Below, piece after piece: positions 6,976 through 16,846 of a DNA stretch of 64,000 nt. A program made the translations under genes and the position numbers. Below the pieces are notes generated by a model. The model was not told the origin of the DNA and did not search any database. It was given only the letters and a program-made list of their open reading frames with translations. The DNA is from Amycolatopsis benzoatilytica AK 16/65 (lineage in GTDB: Bacteria; Actinomycetota; Actinomycetes; Mycobacteriales; Pseudonocardiaceae), in NCBI RefSeq assembly GCF_000383915.1, contig NZ_KB912942.1, positions 4,927,039 to 4,991,038 on the forward strand, written 5' to 3'. The number at the start of each line of letters is the position of its first letter. Positions within the stretch are counted from its first letter, which is position 1.

Positions 6976-9276
6976 TCAGGAGACCGCGGCCAGCACCTCG
7001 TCGGTGACCGTGGCCCGCCACTGCGGAGTGACGCGCCCGGACTTCGGCGACAGCGCGAACGAGTCCACGACCGCGCCGCCGAGCGTGGCCGCCTTCGCCC
7101 AGTGGACATCCGCCTCGGCGCGGCGCAGGGCGCTCGCCACCCGGAACAGCAGGCCGATCCGGTCGGCGGCGCGCAGCTCCAGCACGACGGCGTCCGGGCC
7201 GCTCGTTTCGTCGTCGAACCACCGGACCACCGGGGCCACGACCACGGGCGACGACGTGGCGTAGTCGCGTTCCTTGGCGGCCAGACGCTGGGTGAGCGGC
7301 AGCGTCCCGGCGACGGCGCGGGCGAACTGTTCCCGCAGCAGCGCGGGCTCCGGCGGGGAGCCGAACTTCGGCGACGCGCTGAAGACGCCGGCGCGGCCGG
7401 CACCGTGTTCGCGCAGGACCGCCGAGTGGACTTCGAGGGAGTTCAGCGCCAGCACCCCGGCCGCGGGCGCGAGCAGTTCGCGGTTCGGCGGCACGGCCAG
7501 CACCACCGTGACGACCTTGCCCTGAGAGGTGATCCGGATCTGGCCGACGCCGGTCCGGGCGGCTTCGGCGACCAGTTCCCGCTGGTCGTCGTCGAGCGGC
7601 TCAGGCGGAGTGAAACCCTTGCCGTGCATGGCCTCTTCGCAGCTGCTGACCAGTTCGGCGAGGAGCCGGTCCTTCCAGTCGGTCCAGACGCCGGGCCCGG
7701 TCGCCAGCGAATCAGCGCGGGTCAGGGCGTGCAGGAGTTCCAGCAGGACCACGTTGCCGTCCAGGGTCTTCACGACGCGGGAGACGGTCGCCGGGTCGGC
7801 GATGTCGCGCCGGGTCGCGGTGTGCGGAAGCAGCAGGTGGTGGCGGACCGCGGCGGAAACGGTCGCCACGTCGGCCGGAGGCAGGCCGAGGCGTTGCGCG
7901 ACCGAGCTGGCGATCTTCGCGCCCAGTTCGGAGTGGTCGACGTCGCGGCCCTTGCCGATGTCGTGCAGCAAGGTGCTGATCAGCAGCAGGTCCGGCCGCG
8001 AGACCGTGGTGGTGAGTTTGGCGGCTTCGACGCAGGCTTGCACGAGGTGCCGGTCGACGGTCCATTGGTGCACCGGCGAACGCGGCGGGAGGTCGCGGAC
8101 GGCACCCCATTCCGGGAACAGCCGGGCCCACAGGCCGGTGCGGTCGAGCGCCTCGACGGCATCGACCAGGCCTTCCCCCGCGCCGAGCAGCTCTACGAGG
8201 GCGTTGCGTGCGTCGTCCGGCCAGGGTTCGCGCAGCTCGGGGGCGGATTCGGCGAGGGTGCGCAGGGTGCCCGGCGAGACCGGTTTCCCGGTGCGCGCGG
8301 ACGCCGCGGCGACCCGCAGCAGGAGGGCTGGGTCCTTGGCGGGCAGCGCGTCGCGGGCCAGCGCGACTTCGTCCCCGTGCAGGACGACGCCTTCGGCGAG
8401 CGGACGGCGGACCGGGCGACGGCCGAAACGCGGCTTGTCCTCAGTGGACCGAAGGGCGACATCGACGGCGTAGGAGATGGCTCGGCCGGCACCGGACAGC
8501 TTGCGAGCCAAGGCGAATCGATCGCCGAGACCCAGTTCGGACGCCACCACGTCGGCTTCCGGTGCGCTCAGGATGTCTCGTTCGCGCCGCTGCTCGCGGC
8601 GCAGTTCGGTGCGGACGTCCAGCAGAAGTTGCTTGGCGGCCAGCAGTTCTTCGCCCGGCCGGTCGGTGAGCTGACCCGCGGCGAGGGCTTCCAGCACGGC
8701 GAAGTCGCGGAGGCCGCCTCGGCCGTGTTTGAGGTCCGGTTCGGCGGACTGGGCGATTTCGCCGCTGCGCCGCCAGCGCGTGTGGACGGACTCCGCCAGC
8801 TCGGGCAGGCGTTTGCGAGCGGTGCGCCGCCATTGGTCGCGAGCTGCGGACGCGAGCCGTTCGGTGAGCGCCGGGTCGCCGGCGATGTGCCGGGCGTCGA
8901 GCAGACCGAGCGCGGTCCGCAGGTCCTCGGACGCGACCTTCAGCGCTTCGCCGGGGGTGCGGACCGAGTGGTCCAGGCCGACTCGCGCGTCCCACAGCGG
9001 GTACCAGAGCGCGTCCGCGATCTCGCCGATCCGGCTGTTTCCGTTGTGCAGCAACACTAGGTCCAGGTCCGAGCACGGCACCAGCTCGCGTCGTCCCAGT
9101 CCCCCCACGGCGACCAGCGCGACACCCGAATCCGCGGTGTCGACGCCGGCCGCCGTCGCTCCTTTCCCGAGCCAGAACTCGTACAGGTCGACCAGAGCGG
9201 CCCGCAATGCGGGTGCTCCGTGCCGGCCGTCGAGCAGCAGTGCGGTGGCCCGGGCCAGTTCTCCCCCGTCGGTCAT
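6976..9276 (-). CDS. glnD: [Protein-PII] uridylyltransferase / uridylyl-removing enzyme
   Basis: GlnD modifies and demodifies the PII signal protein encoded just upstream (glnB). In actinobacteria the group added is often AMP instead of UMP, so the activity may be adenylylation. The 766 residues show the nucleotidyltransferase motif with G58, G59, D70 and D72, a metal-dependent HD phosphohydrolase domain (LLHDIGKG, about residue 436) that removes the group, and two C-terminal ACT domains (about 590 and 697) that sense glutamine. The start is an ATG right after glnB, leaving only 3 bp between the genes. Length is slightly short of the enterobacterial enzyme, as usual in this phylum. Confidence 0.95.
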   Translation of the reverse strand: MTDGGELARATALLLDGRHGAPALRAALVDLYEFWLGKGATAAGVDTADSGVALVAVGGLGRRELVPCSDLDLVLLHNGNSRIGEIADALWYPLWDARVGLDHSVRTPGEALKVASEDLRTALGLLDARHIAGDPALTERLASAARDQWRRTARKRLPELAESVHTRWRRSGEIAQSAEPDLKHGRGGLRDFAVLEALAAGQLTDRPGEELLAAKQLLLDVRTELRREQRRERDILSAPEADVVASELGLGDRFALARKLSGAGRAISYAVDVALRSTEDKPRFGRRPVRRPLAEGVVLHGDEVALARDALPAKDPALLLRVAAASARTGKPVSPGTLRTLAESAPELREPWPDDARNALVELLGAGEGLVDAVEALDRTGLWARLFPEWGAVRDLPPRSPVHQWTVDRHLVQACVEAAKLTTTVSRPDLLLISTLLHDIGKGRDVDHSELGAKIASSVAQRLGLPPADVATVSAAVRHHLLLPHTATRRDIADPATVSRVVKTLDGNVVLLELLHALTRADSLATGPGVWTDWKDRLLAELVSSCEEAMHGKGFTPPEPLDDDQRELVAEAARTGVGQIRITSQGKVVTVVLAVPPNRELLAPAAGVLALNSLEVHSAVLREHGAGRAGVFSASPKFGSPPEPALLREQFARAVAGTLPLTQRLAAKERDYATSSPVVVAPVVRWFDDETSGPDAVVLELRAADRIGLLFRVASALRRAEADVHWAKAATLGGAVVDSFALSPKSGRVTPQWRATVTDEVLAAVS

Positions 9277-9279
9277 CGG

Positions 9280-11103
<1,824 letters not shown>

Positions 11104-11157
11104 CGGGAGACCAGGGTGAAGTGTCCGGTTAGGCAACGTCATGGTCGAATAGCGGTC

Positions 11158-11982
11158 ATGTCGTTTCCTGCCCGCGTCGTCGACGCGCTGCGCTGTTCGG
11201 TGTGCGCTTCGCCGGTCACGCTGGACGAGCGGACGCTCCGCTGTGCGCAGCGGCACTCGTTCGATTTGGCCCGGCAGGGTTATGTCAACCTGCTGCACGC
11301 CCGCATCCCGGCGGGCACCGCGGACACCGCGCCGATGGTGGACGCGCGGGCCGCGTTTCTGGCCTCCGGCGCCTACGCGCCGCTCGCCGCGGCGATCGCG
11401 GACGCGGCCGGCGCGACGACCGGGTTGGTCATCGACGCGGGCGCGGGGCCGGGGTACTACCTGTCGCGGGTGCTGGACGGTGCGCCGGAGGCGGTCGGGC
11501 TGGCGCTGGACGTGTCGGCGATCGCGTTGCGCCGGGCGGCTCGGGCGCACGCGCGGCTGGGCGCGGCAGTGTGGAACTTGTGGGAGCCGTGGCCGGTGGG
11601 CGACGGGGTGGCGTCGGTGGTGCTGGACGTGTTCTCGCCGCGGAACGCGAGCGAGTTTCACCGGGTGCTGACACCGGGCGGGAAGCTGGTGGTGGCGTCG
11701 CCGTTGCCGGGACATCTGGCGGAGCTGGGCGATCTGGTGCTCGCCGTGGACTCCCGGAAGGAAGAACGACTTGAAGCTGCGCTGGGCGGGTTCTTCGCGC
11801 GCGAGTCGGCGGTGGAGGTCGTGCGGACCGGAGAGTTCAGTGCGGCGCAGGTGCGGGACGTGGTCGCGATGGGGCCGGCCGGGTTCCACCTGGACCGGGA
11901 CAACCGGCGGGAGCGGCTCGCGGCGGCGGCCGGACGGGCCGTGACGGTGGCGGTTTCGGTGAGCGTCTGGCGGCAGCGGTGA
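11158..11982 (+). CDS. RlmA-type 23S rRNA (guanine-N1)-methyltransferase
   Basis: A 274-residue class I SAM methyltransferase. The N-terminus carries a zinc ribbon (C13, C16, C29, H33) followed by the FDLARQGYVNLL sequence typical of RlmA proteins. The SAM-binding motif is VIDAGAGPGY at 91-100. RlmA enzymes methylate N1 of G745 or G748 in helix 35 of 23S rRNA; the Gram-positive type (TlrB/RlmA-II) gives resistance to tylosin-like macrolides. Which base is modified cannot be decided here. The ATG at 11158 fits the family N-terminus. The stop overlaps the start of the next gene by four bases. Confidence 0.78.
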   Translation: MSFPARVVDALRCSVCASPVTLDERTLRCAQRHSFDLARQGYVNLLHARIPAGTADTAPMVDARAAFLASGAYAPLAAAIADAAGATTGLVIDAGAGPGYYLSRVLDGAPEAVGLALDVSAIALRRAARAHARLGAAVWNLWEPWPVGDGVASVVLDVFSPRNASEFHRVLTPGGKLVVASPLPGHLAELGDLVLAVDSRKEERLEAALGGFFARESAVEVVRTGEFSAAQVRDVVAMGPAGFHLDRDNRRERLAAAAGRAVTVAVSVSVWRQR

Positions 11983-12944
11983 GTGCGGTGCTGCGCGTTG
12001 CCGAAACGGCTGACGTCGCGGCTGTCCGCCAGTTCGGCGAGGTGCACATTCGGTCGCATTACACCCCTCTGATCGGTGCCGAGGCGGCCGAGCGACAGGT
12101 CCGGCGATGGTGGAACGAAACCGAGCTCGCCGCCGCGGCCGCGGCGGGGCGGGTCGTCGTGGCGGAAGACGGCGGCGAGGTCGCCGGCGTCGGGCAGATC
12201 GGCGCTGACTGCGTCGTCGGCGAGCTGTATCTGGAGCCGCTTCACCGCGGCCAGGGGCTCGGGCCGAAGCTGCTCGGCACCCTCGCCGCGCGGGTGCCAG
12301 ACGGCGGCCTGCGGGTCGAGCACTTCGCCGCCGACCAGCGCGCCGGCGCGTTTTACGAACGGGAAGGGTTCGCCGTCGAGCGGATCGAGGCGGGCCTCGG
12401 CGGGGACCCGGCGCTGGCCGTCGTCCGGCGCACCCGCGGGACCGTCCGGTGCCCGCACGGCTGGCGTGTCCGGGAAACCGGACTGGCCTGCCTGGACGAT
12501 CTCGAAGTCGTGTTCCCCGGCGAACCGCCCGAAGCGGTGGCAGTGCGGTTCGCCGAGCGCCACGCCGCGACTCATCACCTGGACCGGAGACTGTTCTTCG
12601 CCGTCCAGGCAACAGCACCGGGACTGAACGCCCGGCTGGAAGGCGTCGGCAACTACGTCGACGGTCGCGGTCTCGCGCAGTTCCTCGACCGGCTCGACTT
12701 CCGCGGCTGGGAGGGCGAGCAGCGCTGGACCAGCGCCGACCGCGACGTCAGCGTCGCCGCGACCTACCGCCCGGGCGGCCGGATCGAACTGGCGTGGACG
12801 ATCCGGCCGTGGCGGCAGTCCGTCTTCGGCGAGTGGGAAGCGACCGTGCTGACCTCGATCGAGGCGGGCGCGGAGAAGGACGAACTCGCCGCCCGGCTGC
12901 ACCATTTCCTTACTGCCGAAGGGTTTCCAGTCGACTACCGCTGA
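11979..12944 (+). CDS. GNAT acetyltransferase fused to a C-terminal domain of unknown function
   Basis: A 321-residue two-part protein. Residues 5-150 form a GNAT acetyltransferase fold with the acetyl-CoA loop LEPLHRGQGLGPKLL and the late-strand motif ADQRAGAFYEREGF. From about 160 the sequence changes to a beta-rich, tryptophan-containing region (ends HHFLTAEGFPVDYR) resembling small DUF6228-like proteins, which is a tentative comparison. The join includes RCPHGWRVRETGLACLDD, as if two separate genes had fused. The GTG start overlaps the methyltransferase stop (GTGA), so both are made together. The acceptor substrate is unknown. Its 3' end overlaps the convergent methyltransferase gene by 10 bp. 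Confidence 0.75.
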   Translation: MSAVLRVAETADVAAVRQFGEVHIRSHYTPLIGAEAAERQVRRWWNETELAAAAAAGRVVVAEDGGEVAGVGQIGADCVVGELYLEPLHRGQGLGPKLLGTLAARVPDGGLRVEHFAADQRAGAFYEREGFAVERIEAGLGGDPALAVVRRTRGTVRCPHGWRVRETGLACLDDLEVVFPGEPPEAVAVRFAERHAATHHLDRRLFFAVQATAPGLNARLEGVGNYVDGRGLAQFLDRLDFRGWEGEQRWTSADRDVSVAATYRPGGRIELAWTIRPWRQSVFGEWEATVLTSIEAGAEKDELAARLHHFLTAEGFPVDYR

Positions 12945-13765
12945 GCGGTCACGGTCGCCACCAGGAACTCCTCCCCCGACGTCCGCAGGCCGTCCGCGCG
13001 TCCGGCCAGGTACCGGCCGATCAGGTCGTCCGCGCTGACGTGCCGGACGTCGCGGAACCCGCATTCCCGCGCGAACGCCAGCATCTCGTCCGGCGCGAAG
13101 AAGCTGACGAACGGCGTCCCGGCCGCTTCCGCGCCGCGCATCGCCGCTTCCCGGGCGGCGCGGTCCTGTTCGTCCAGGTACTTGTCCGGCAGCTGGAAGG
13201 TCATCGCCACCACGGTCCCCGGAGCGAACCCGGAGAGGGCGCGCAGCGTCGCCGCGTTCGCCTCGCGGGTCAGGTACATGCTGACCCCGGCGGATGCCAC
13301 GACAGCGGGCTCGGACCGATCGAACCCATTGGCTGCCAACCGGTCCGGCCATTGTTCGCCGGACTCGAAGTCGACCGGCACGAACCGGTGCGGGGCGGGC
13401 AGGCCGAGTTCGGCCAGCCGCGCCCGCTTCCACTCCTGGACGCCCGGCCGGTCGATTTCGAAGACCCGCACGTCGAGCCCGGCCTCCCGCTGCGCGAACG
13501 TGTCCAGCCCGGCGCCCAGCAGAACGTACTGCGACGCCCCGCTTTCGCGTACCAGATCCTCGGCGAACCGGCTGCGCAGCACGATCCCGACGCGGAACCG
13601 CCGGGTGAACTCCAGGTCCATGTCCCCGCGGGAGCGCCAGTCCGGGCCGGGGTCGGCCAGCCGGAGCCCGATTTCGTCGGCCAGCGCGTGCGGCGGCGGA
13701 TCGGCGAGCACGTGCAGCGCGCGCCACAACGCGACGCGTACCGCGGTGTGGTCCGGCTCGCTCAC
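12935..13765 (-). CDS. Class I SAM methyltransferase, LCMT/PPM1-like family
   Basis: A 276-residue methyltransferase of the leucine carboxyl methyltransferase-like family (TIGR00027 group), common in multiple copies in actinomycetes. The family signature is YVLLGAGLDTFAQR, with an acidic residue after the next strand (VFEIDRPGVQEWKR). The GTG at 13765 (MSEPDHTAVRV) was chosen because it overlaps the VOC gene stop by four bases; the frame could extend seven codons further. It is third in a small operon led by a ribbon-helix-helix gene. Family members methylate carboxyl groups or small natural products; the substrate is not known. Confidence 0.8.
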   Translation of the reverse strand: MSEPDHTAVRVALWRALHVLADPPPHALADEIGLRLADPGPDWRSRGDMDLEFTRRFRVGIVLRSRFAEDLVRESGASQYVLLGAGLDTFAQREAGLDVRVFEIDRPGVQEWKRARLAELGLPAPHRFVPVDFESGEQWPDRLAANGFDRSEPAVVASAGVSMYLTREANAATLRALSGFAPGTVVAMTFQLPDKYLDEQDRAAREAAMRGAEAAGTPFVSFFAPDEMLAFARECGFRDVRHVSADDLIGRYLAGRADGLRTSGEEFLVATVTAQR

Positions 13766-14088
13766 GACGCGGCCCGCAGCACCCACGTCCGGCCGTCCGG
13801 GTCGCGCACCGTCATCTCGCGCGTGCCGTAGTGGGTGTCCTCGAACGGGGTGAGCACGTCCAGCCCGGTGTCGACCGACTCCGACGGAACGGCCACCACC
13901 AGCGCCGTCTTGGGTTCCTGGCTCTCTGGCACCTCGACCACGAACACCGGCGGGCCGTCCCCGTTGGAGAGCTGGCCGGAACTGTGGTCGGTCTCGAAAT
14001 CGAGGCTGAACCCCATGCGCTGCAAGAACTTCGCCGTCTTGCCCCAGTTGTGCGTCTCCATCACGAACATCGTGATGCCCTCGCTCAT
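13762..14088 (-). CDS. VOC (glyoxalase/bleomycin-resistance fold) family protein
   Basis: A 108-residue single-module VOC protein. The first half carries FLQRMGFSLDFETDHSSG, the second half TREMTVRDPDGRTWVLR, the usual end of a glyoxalase-like module. Such proteins act as dimers and are lyases, dioxygenases or drug-binding resistance proteins. Only two of the usual metal ligands are obvious, so a binding role is as likely as catalysis. It begins one base after the stop of the ribbon-helix-helix gene and its stop overlaps the methyltransferase start. Co-regulation by the ribbon-helix-helix protein is expected. Confidence 0.82.
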   Translation of the reverse strand: MSEGITMFVMETHNWGKTAKFLQRMGFSLDFETDHSSGQLSNGDGPPVFVVEVPESQEPKTALVVAVPSESVDTGLDVLTPFEDTHYGTREMTVRDPDGRTWVLRAAS

Positions 14089-14089
14089 G

Positions 14090-14254
14090 TCACTCGTCCT
14101 CTCGCTCGTCCGGCGAGGCGCCGAGATAGGCCCGCAAGGCCGCGGTGACCAGTGCGGACAGCGATTGCTCGTTCTCGATCGCCCGGTACTTGACCTGCTT
14201 GATCAGCTCGACCGGCAGGTACACGTTGAACTGTTTGACCTCTTCTCCGGCCAT
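14090..14254 (-). CDS. Ribbon-helix-helix (Arc/CopG-like) transcriptional repressor
   Basis: A 54-residue protein: [20 protein letters not shown] opens with the beta strand of a ribbon-helix-helix domain (KQFNVYLP), then helix A ([14 protein letters not shown]) and helix B ([15 protein letters not shown]) with an acidic tail. There is no ribosome binding site. The ATG lies inside a perfect inverted repeat and exactly six bases after a plausible -10 box, so the message is probably leaderless. It heads the VOC/methyltransferase operon and should repress its own promoter. It could instead be the antitoxin of a toxin pair, but the next gene is not toxin-like. Confidence 0.85.
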   Translation of the reverse strand: MAGEEVKQFNVYLPVELIKQVKYRAIENEQSLSALVTAALRAYLGASPDEREDE

Positions 14255-14280
14255 ACTAGAATGCTAGCAATCTAGTATGG
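14251..14280. promoter_or_regulatory. Perfect 10-10-10 palindromic operator over the repressor start codon
   Basis: Arms CCATACTAGA and TCTAGTATGG are perfect complements around a 10-bp centre that itself contains GCTAGC. Ribbon-helix-helix dimers bind such short paired half-sites. The site covers the -10 region and the start codon of the repressor gene, so binding would block its transcription directly. Confidence 0.8.
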
Positions 14281-14289
14281 CCCGGGCAA
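14261..14289 (-). promoter_or_regulatory. Putative promoter of the ribbon-helix-helix operon
   Basis: On the minus strand TTGCCC (14284-14289) and TAGCAT (14261-14266) are 17 bp apart, close to a sigma-70-type -35/-10 pair. Transcription would start at or near the A of the ATG at 14254, giving a leaderless message. Confidence 0.5.
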
Positions 14290-14331
14290 GGTCCCGCGAC
14301 CAGGCGAGATGCGCCGTGAGAGGGTGGAGAC

Positions 14332-14508
14332 ATGGCGAAACCCTCCGGACTGCAGATCAGGAACATCATCGCCGCCGTCCTGATGGCTGCCGCGTTCGTG
14401 TTCAACCTGGTCACCGGCGGCCCGTGGTGGGTCACCGCGATCGTCGGCGTGGCGTGCATGCTGTCCTGCTTCTCGGCCTACCTGAACCGGCCGAGCGCAC
14501 GCGGCTAG
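14332..14508 (+). CDS. Small membrane protein with two transmembrane segments
   Basis: A 58-residue ORF: a short positively charged start (MAKPSGLQIR), a hydrophobic helix (NIIAAVLMAAAFVFNLV), a GGPWW turn, a second helix (VTAIVGVACMLSCFSAY) and a basic end. A good ribosome binding site (GGTGGAG) lies six bases before the ATG. Coding character and the double-helix pattern support a real gene; no function is known. It is divergent from the ribbon-helix-helix operon, whose operator lies about 50 bp upstream and might also affect this gene. Confidence 0.65.
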   Translation: MAKPSGLQIRNIIAAVLMAAAFVFNLVTGGPWWVTAIVGVACMLSCFSAYLNRPSARG

Positions 14509-14641
14509 CCGCCCGGGCAATCCGGCAGGTGCAGACGGGAAACCCTGCGCCGAGTTCAGGTCTCGTCCTCTCGGGAGTCGCCTGCGGTTCAGGCGCCGCT
14601 GATTCACTCAGCGCGCTCATGATCGCAAGAGAGGACCATCG

Positions 14642-14974
14642 GTGCCCGGAAACGAATTCGCCGTCCATCCGGACGAGCTGGACAAGTTCAGCCAGTATCT
14701 GGAACAGACGACGGCACCCGCGGTGAAGCAGGCCGCGGCCGACGTGCACGGCTCCAACGGGTTCGACTACGACGCGTTCGGCGTGTTCCTCGCCCAGGTC
14801 CTCGCGGTCCCCGCGCGCATCGCGCTCGCCGTCGTCGGCGACAACCTGAACGGCGTGTCCGACAACGTCGCGCACACCTCCGACCTCACCAAGAAGGCCG
14901 CGAAGGCGTACCGGGACCAGGATGCCAGCGCGAAGGAAGGCATCGACAAGTTCCTGCCGGAGCTGGAAAAATGA
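14642..14974 (+). CDS. ESX/WXG100-like secreted helical protein
   Basis: A 110-residue protein with no signal peptide, predicted as two helices joined by a short glycine-containing turn (DVHGSNGFDYDAFG). The start EFAVHPDELDKFSQYLEQ is typical of EspC/WXG100-like partners of type VII secretion. The C-terminal helix ends in AKEGIDKFLPELEK. The strict WXG tripeptide is absent. The GTG start has a weak upstream A/G-rich run. Its stop overlaps the next gene by four bases (ATGA), as is usual for partner pairs exported together. No type VII secretion core (EccC, EccD) is present in the window. Confidence 0.72.
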   Translation: MPGNEFAVHPDELDKFSQYLEQTTAPAVKQAAADVHGSNGFDYDAFGVFLAQVLAVPARIALAVVGDNLNGVSDNVAHTSDLTKKAAKAYRDQDASAKEGIDKFLPELEK

Positions 14975-16524
14975 CCGACTTCAAGTGGGTCGACACCAGC
15001 AACCCGACCGCCGGCACCGGCGTCGCCGACAGCTGGAACGGCTTCGCCGGCGCGATCGACTCCCTCAAGAACGCGCACGGCGCGGACACCGCCGCGGTCG
15101 CCGTCGAAATCGGCGTCACCCTGGTCGGCGCGGTCATCGACACGGTCGCCTTCGTCCTCGACCCGATCGGCAAGCTCGCCGCGGCCGGCGTCGGCTGGCT
15201 GATCGAGCACATCGGCCCGCTCAAGGAAGCGCTCGACGCGTTCGCCGGCGACCCGACGGCGATCAAGCAGCTCGCCGACAACCTGCACAAGACCGGCGAG
15301 ACGCTGCGCCAGGCAGGCCAGGACCTGGAAGCCTCGTACAAAGCCCAGATCACCCAGTGGGCGGGCACCACCGCGGACAAGTTCAAGAACGAGATCGACA
15401 CCCGGATCACCCAGATCAACGACTCCGGCAAGGCGGTGGACACCGCGGGCTACGTCGTCGAGACGACGATGGCGCTGGTCAGCGTGACCCGCTCGCTGGT
15501 CCGCGACATCATCTCGACGGTGCTCGGCGACATCATCGCGGTGGCGCTGGTCGCGCTGGCGGCGGCGGTCTGGACGTTCGGCGCGTCGCTGGTCGCCGGC
15601 GTGGCGACGATCGTCGGGAAGGTCGCGGTCACCGTCGCGGACGTGATCGCCAAGATCGCCAAGATCGTCGCCCTCGCCGGCCGGACCCTGGGCCGGCTGA
15701 AGGACCTGGGGAAGATGTCCAAGCCGCTGCCGAACAAGCCCGGCAGCGACATCGAGATGCACCCTCCCGGCTCGCACCCGACACCGACACCGACGCCGCC
15801 GCCCTCGCCTCGGCCGAGTTCGGAAAGCGGCGGCGCGGGAGTCGGCGGCAGCGGTACGCACGCCCCGCCCGGCGAGCACCCGCCAGTCCCGCCGCCCGCA
15901 GAGCGTCCGCCGTCCCCGAACGGCGAGCACCCGCCGGGCAGCCAGACCCCGCACGAGGACGGGCCGAACCCCAACCAGCACCTCGACGACTGGAAGACCT
16001 GGGACGAGCACTTCAACCCGCCGCCGAAGGAGCCGACCCCGCCGCCGCGGGAACCAACGCCGCCGCCGCACGAACCGACCCCGCCGCCGAACGACCACAC
16101 GTCCACGTCGTCGACGCCGGATCCTTCGCGGCCCAACACCCCGGACCCGGCCGCGCAGCGCCCGCCGGGCGGCGAAACCCCTCCGGCCAGTACGCCGCCG
16201 GCGAAGGTATCACCGCTGGAGCAGTACAAGATCGAGTGGATGAAGCACGACGACTGGCTCAAGAAGAACTACACGGAGAACCAGGCCAAGGCCAAGTTCA
16301 TGGAGAACTGGCTCAAGAACGACCCGAAGTACAACGAGTACTTCCCGCTGATCAAGGGCATCTCGGACGCGAAGAGCACGAAGAACTGGGTCGGCTGGGT
16401 GACCAAGGACGCGATCACGGTGGACAAGGCGATGACCGACATCCACATGCGCGCGGAAGAGGCATGGAACCAGTCGGCCGAGGACTGGCGGAAGAACCAC
16501 CCGGACCCGGCCCAGGGCGCCTGA
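14971..16524 (+). CDS. Type VII-type exported protein with proline-rich linker and unknown C-terminal domain
   Basis: A 517-residue three-part protein. Residues 1-250 are helical with a WAG motif at 130-132 in a WXG100-like hairpin and two long hydrophobic stretches (about 42-78 and 178-236). Residues 252-412 form a linker made almost wholly of Pro, Thr, Glu, His and Gly, with several EPTPPP repeats. Residues 413-517 are a compact, charged helical domain with seven tryptophans (for example YKIEWMKHDDWLKK). The layout matches LXG/WXG effector proteins that carry a C-terminal toxin or enzyme, but no known toxin motif was seen and no obvious immunity gene follows. A cell-wall or surface role is equally possible. 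Confidence 0.7.
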   Translation: MTDFKWVDTSNPTAGTGVADSWNGFAGAIDSLKNAHGADTAAVAVEIGVTLVGAVIDTVAFVLDPIGKLAAAGVGWLIEHIGPLKEALDAFAGDPTAIKQLADNLHKTGETLRQAGQDLEASYKAQITQWAGTTADKFKNEIDTRITQINDSGKAVDTAGYVVETTMALVSVTRSLVRDIISTVLGDIIAVALVALAAAVWTFGASLVAGVATIVGKVAVTVADVIAKIAKIVALAGRTLGRLKDLGKMSKPLPNKPGSDIEMHPPGSHPTPTPTPPPSPRPSSESGGAGVGGSGTHAPPGEHPPVPPPAERPPSPNGEHPPGSQTPHEDGPNPNQHLDDWKTWDEHFNPPPKEPTPPPREPTPPPHEPTPPPNDHTSTSSTPDPSRPNTPDPAAQRPPGGETPPASTPPAKVSPLEQYKIEWMKHDDWLKKNYTENQAKAKFMENWLKNDPKYNEYFPLIKGISDAKSTKNWVGWVTKDAITVDKAMTDIHMRAEEAWNQSAEDWRKNHPDPAQGA

Positions 16525-16559
16525 TCGCGATGAGCGGCCCGGCTAACCGACCCGCTCGG

Positions 16560-16660
16560 TGCCCCGGCCCGCGCGGTGACCGACCCGCGCGGCTGACCGC
16601 CGCGCGGCTGACCGGCGCGCGGTGAGCGGCGCGCGGTGAGCGGCCGCGGCTGACCAGCGC
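16560..16660. repeat. Degenerate tandem repeat of a 13-15 bp GC-rich unit
   Basis: Variants of CGCGCGGCTGACCG and CGCGCGGTGAGCGG follow one another about six times. Nothing coding was recognised here. With the 30-bp array that follows, it fills the 320-bp gap between the ESX-like and allantoicase genes. Confidence 0.7.
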
Positions 16661-16682
16661 GCGAGTACCCCGGAAGCCGATG

Positions 16683-16823
16683 CCGTGAAGGGCCCCTTGA
16701 CGGAATCTGATTCCCTCAAGGAGCCCTTCACGGAACCCGAGTCCCTCAAGGGGCCCTTCACGGAACCCGAGTCCCTCAACGGGCCTTTCTCGGAACCCGA
16801 GTCCCTCAAGGGGCCCTTCACGG
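16683..16823. repeat. Palindromic repeat with one arm amplified into a 30-bp tandem array
   Basis: One left arm (CCGTGAAGGGCCCCTTGACGG) is followed by four right arms beginning at 16712, 16742, 16772 and 16802, an exact 30-bp period. The unit is TCCCTCAAGGGGCCCTTCAC plus GGAACCCGAG; the third copy has several changes. The left arm can pair with any of the right arms. It sits between convergent genes and may end transcription from both sides. Confidence 0.9.
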
Positions 16824-16846
16824 CTTACCGGGGCTGGCGTAAAGAC

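Noticed and set aside
6900..7403. A longer start for the hypothetical gene downstream of glnD
   Set aside because: The extension overlaps the glnD reading frame and has the composition of a shadow frame; the GTG at 6842 is where normal coding composition begins.
14276..14726. An ORF beginning at the right arm of the ribbon-helix-helix operator on the plus strand
   Set aside because: Its arginine-rich product has no recognisable character and overlaps the well-supported 58-residue membrane protein in another frame.
16683..16823. The tandem repeat read as a coding repeat protein (KGPFTEPESL units)
   Set aside because: The same repeat is found at many gene ends in both orientations and with decayed copies, so it is a DNA or RNA structure. 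The peptide is a by-product.
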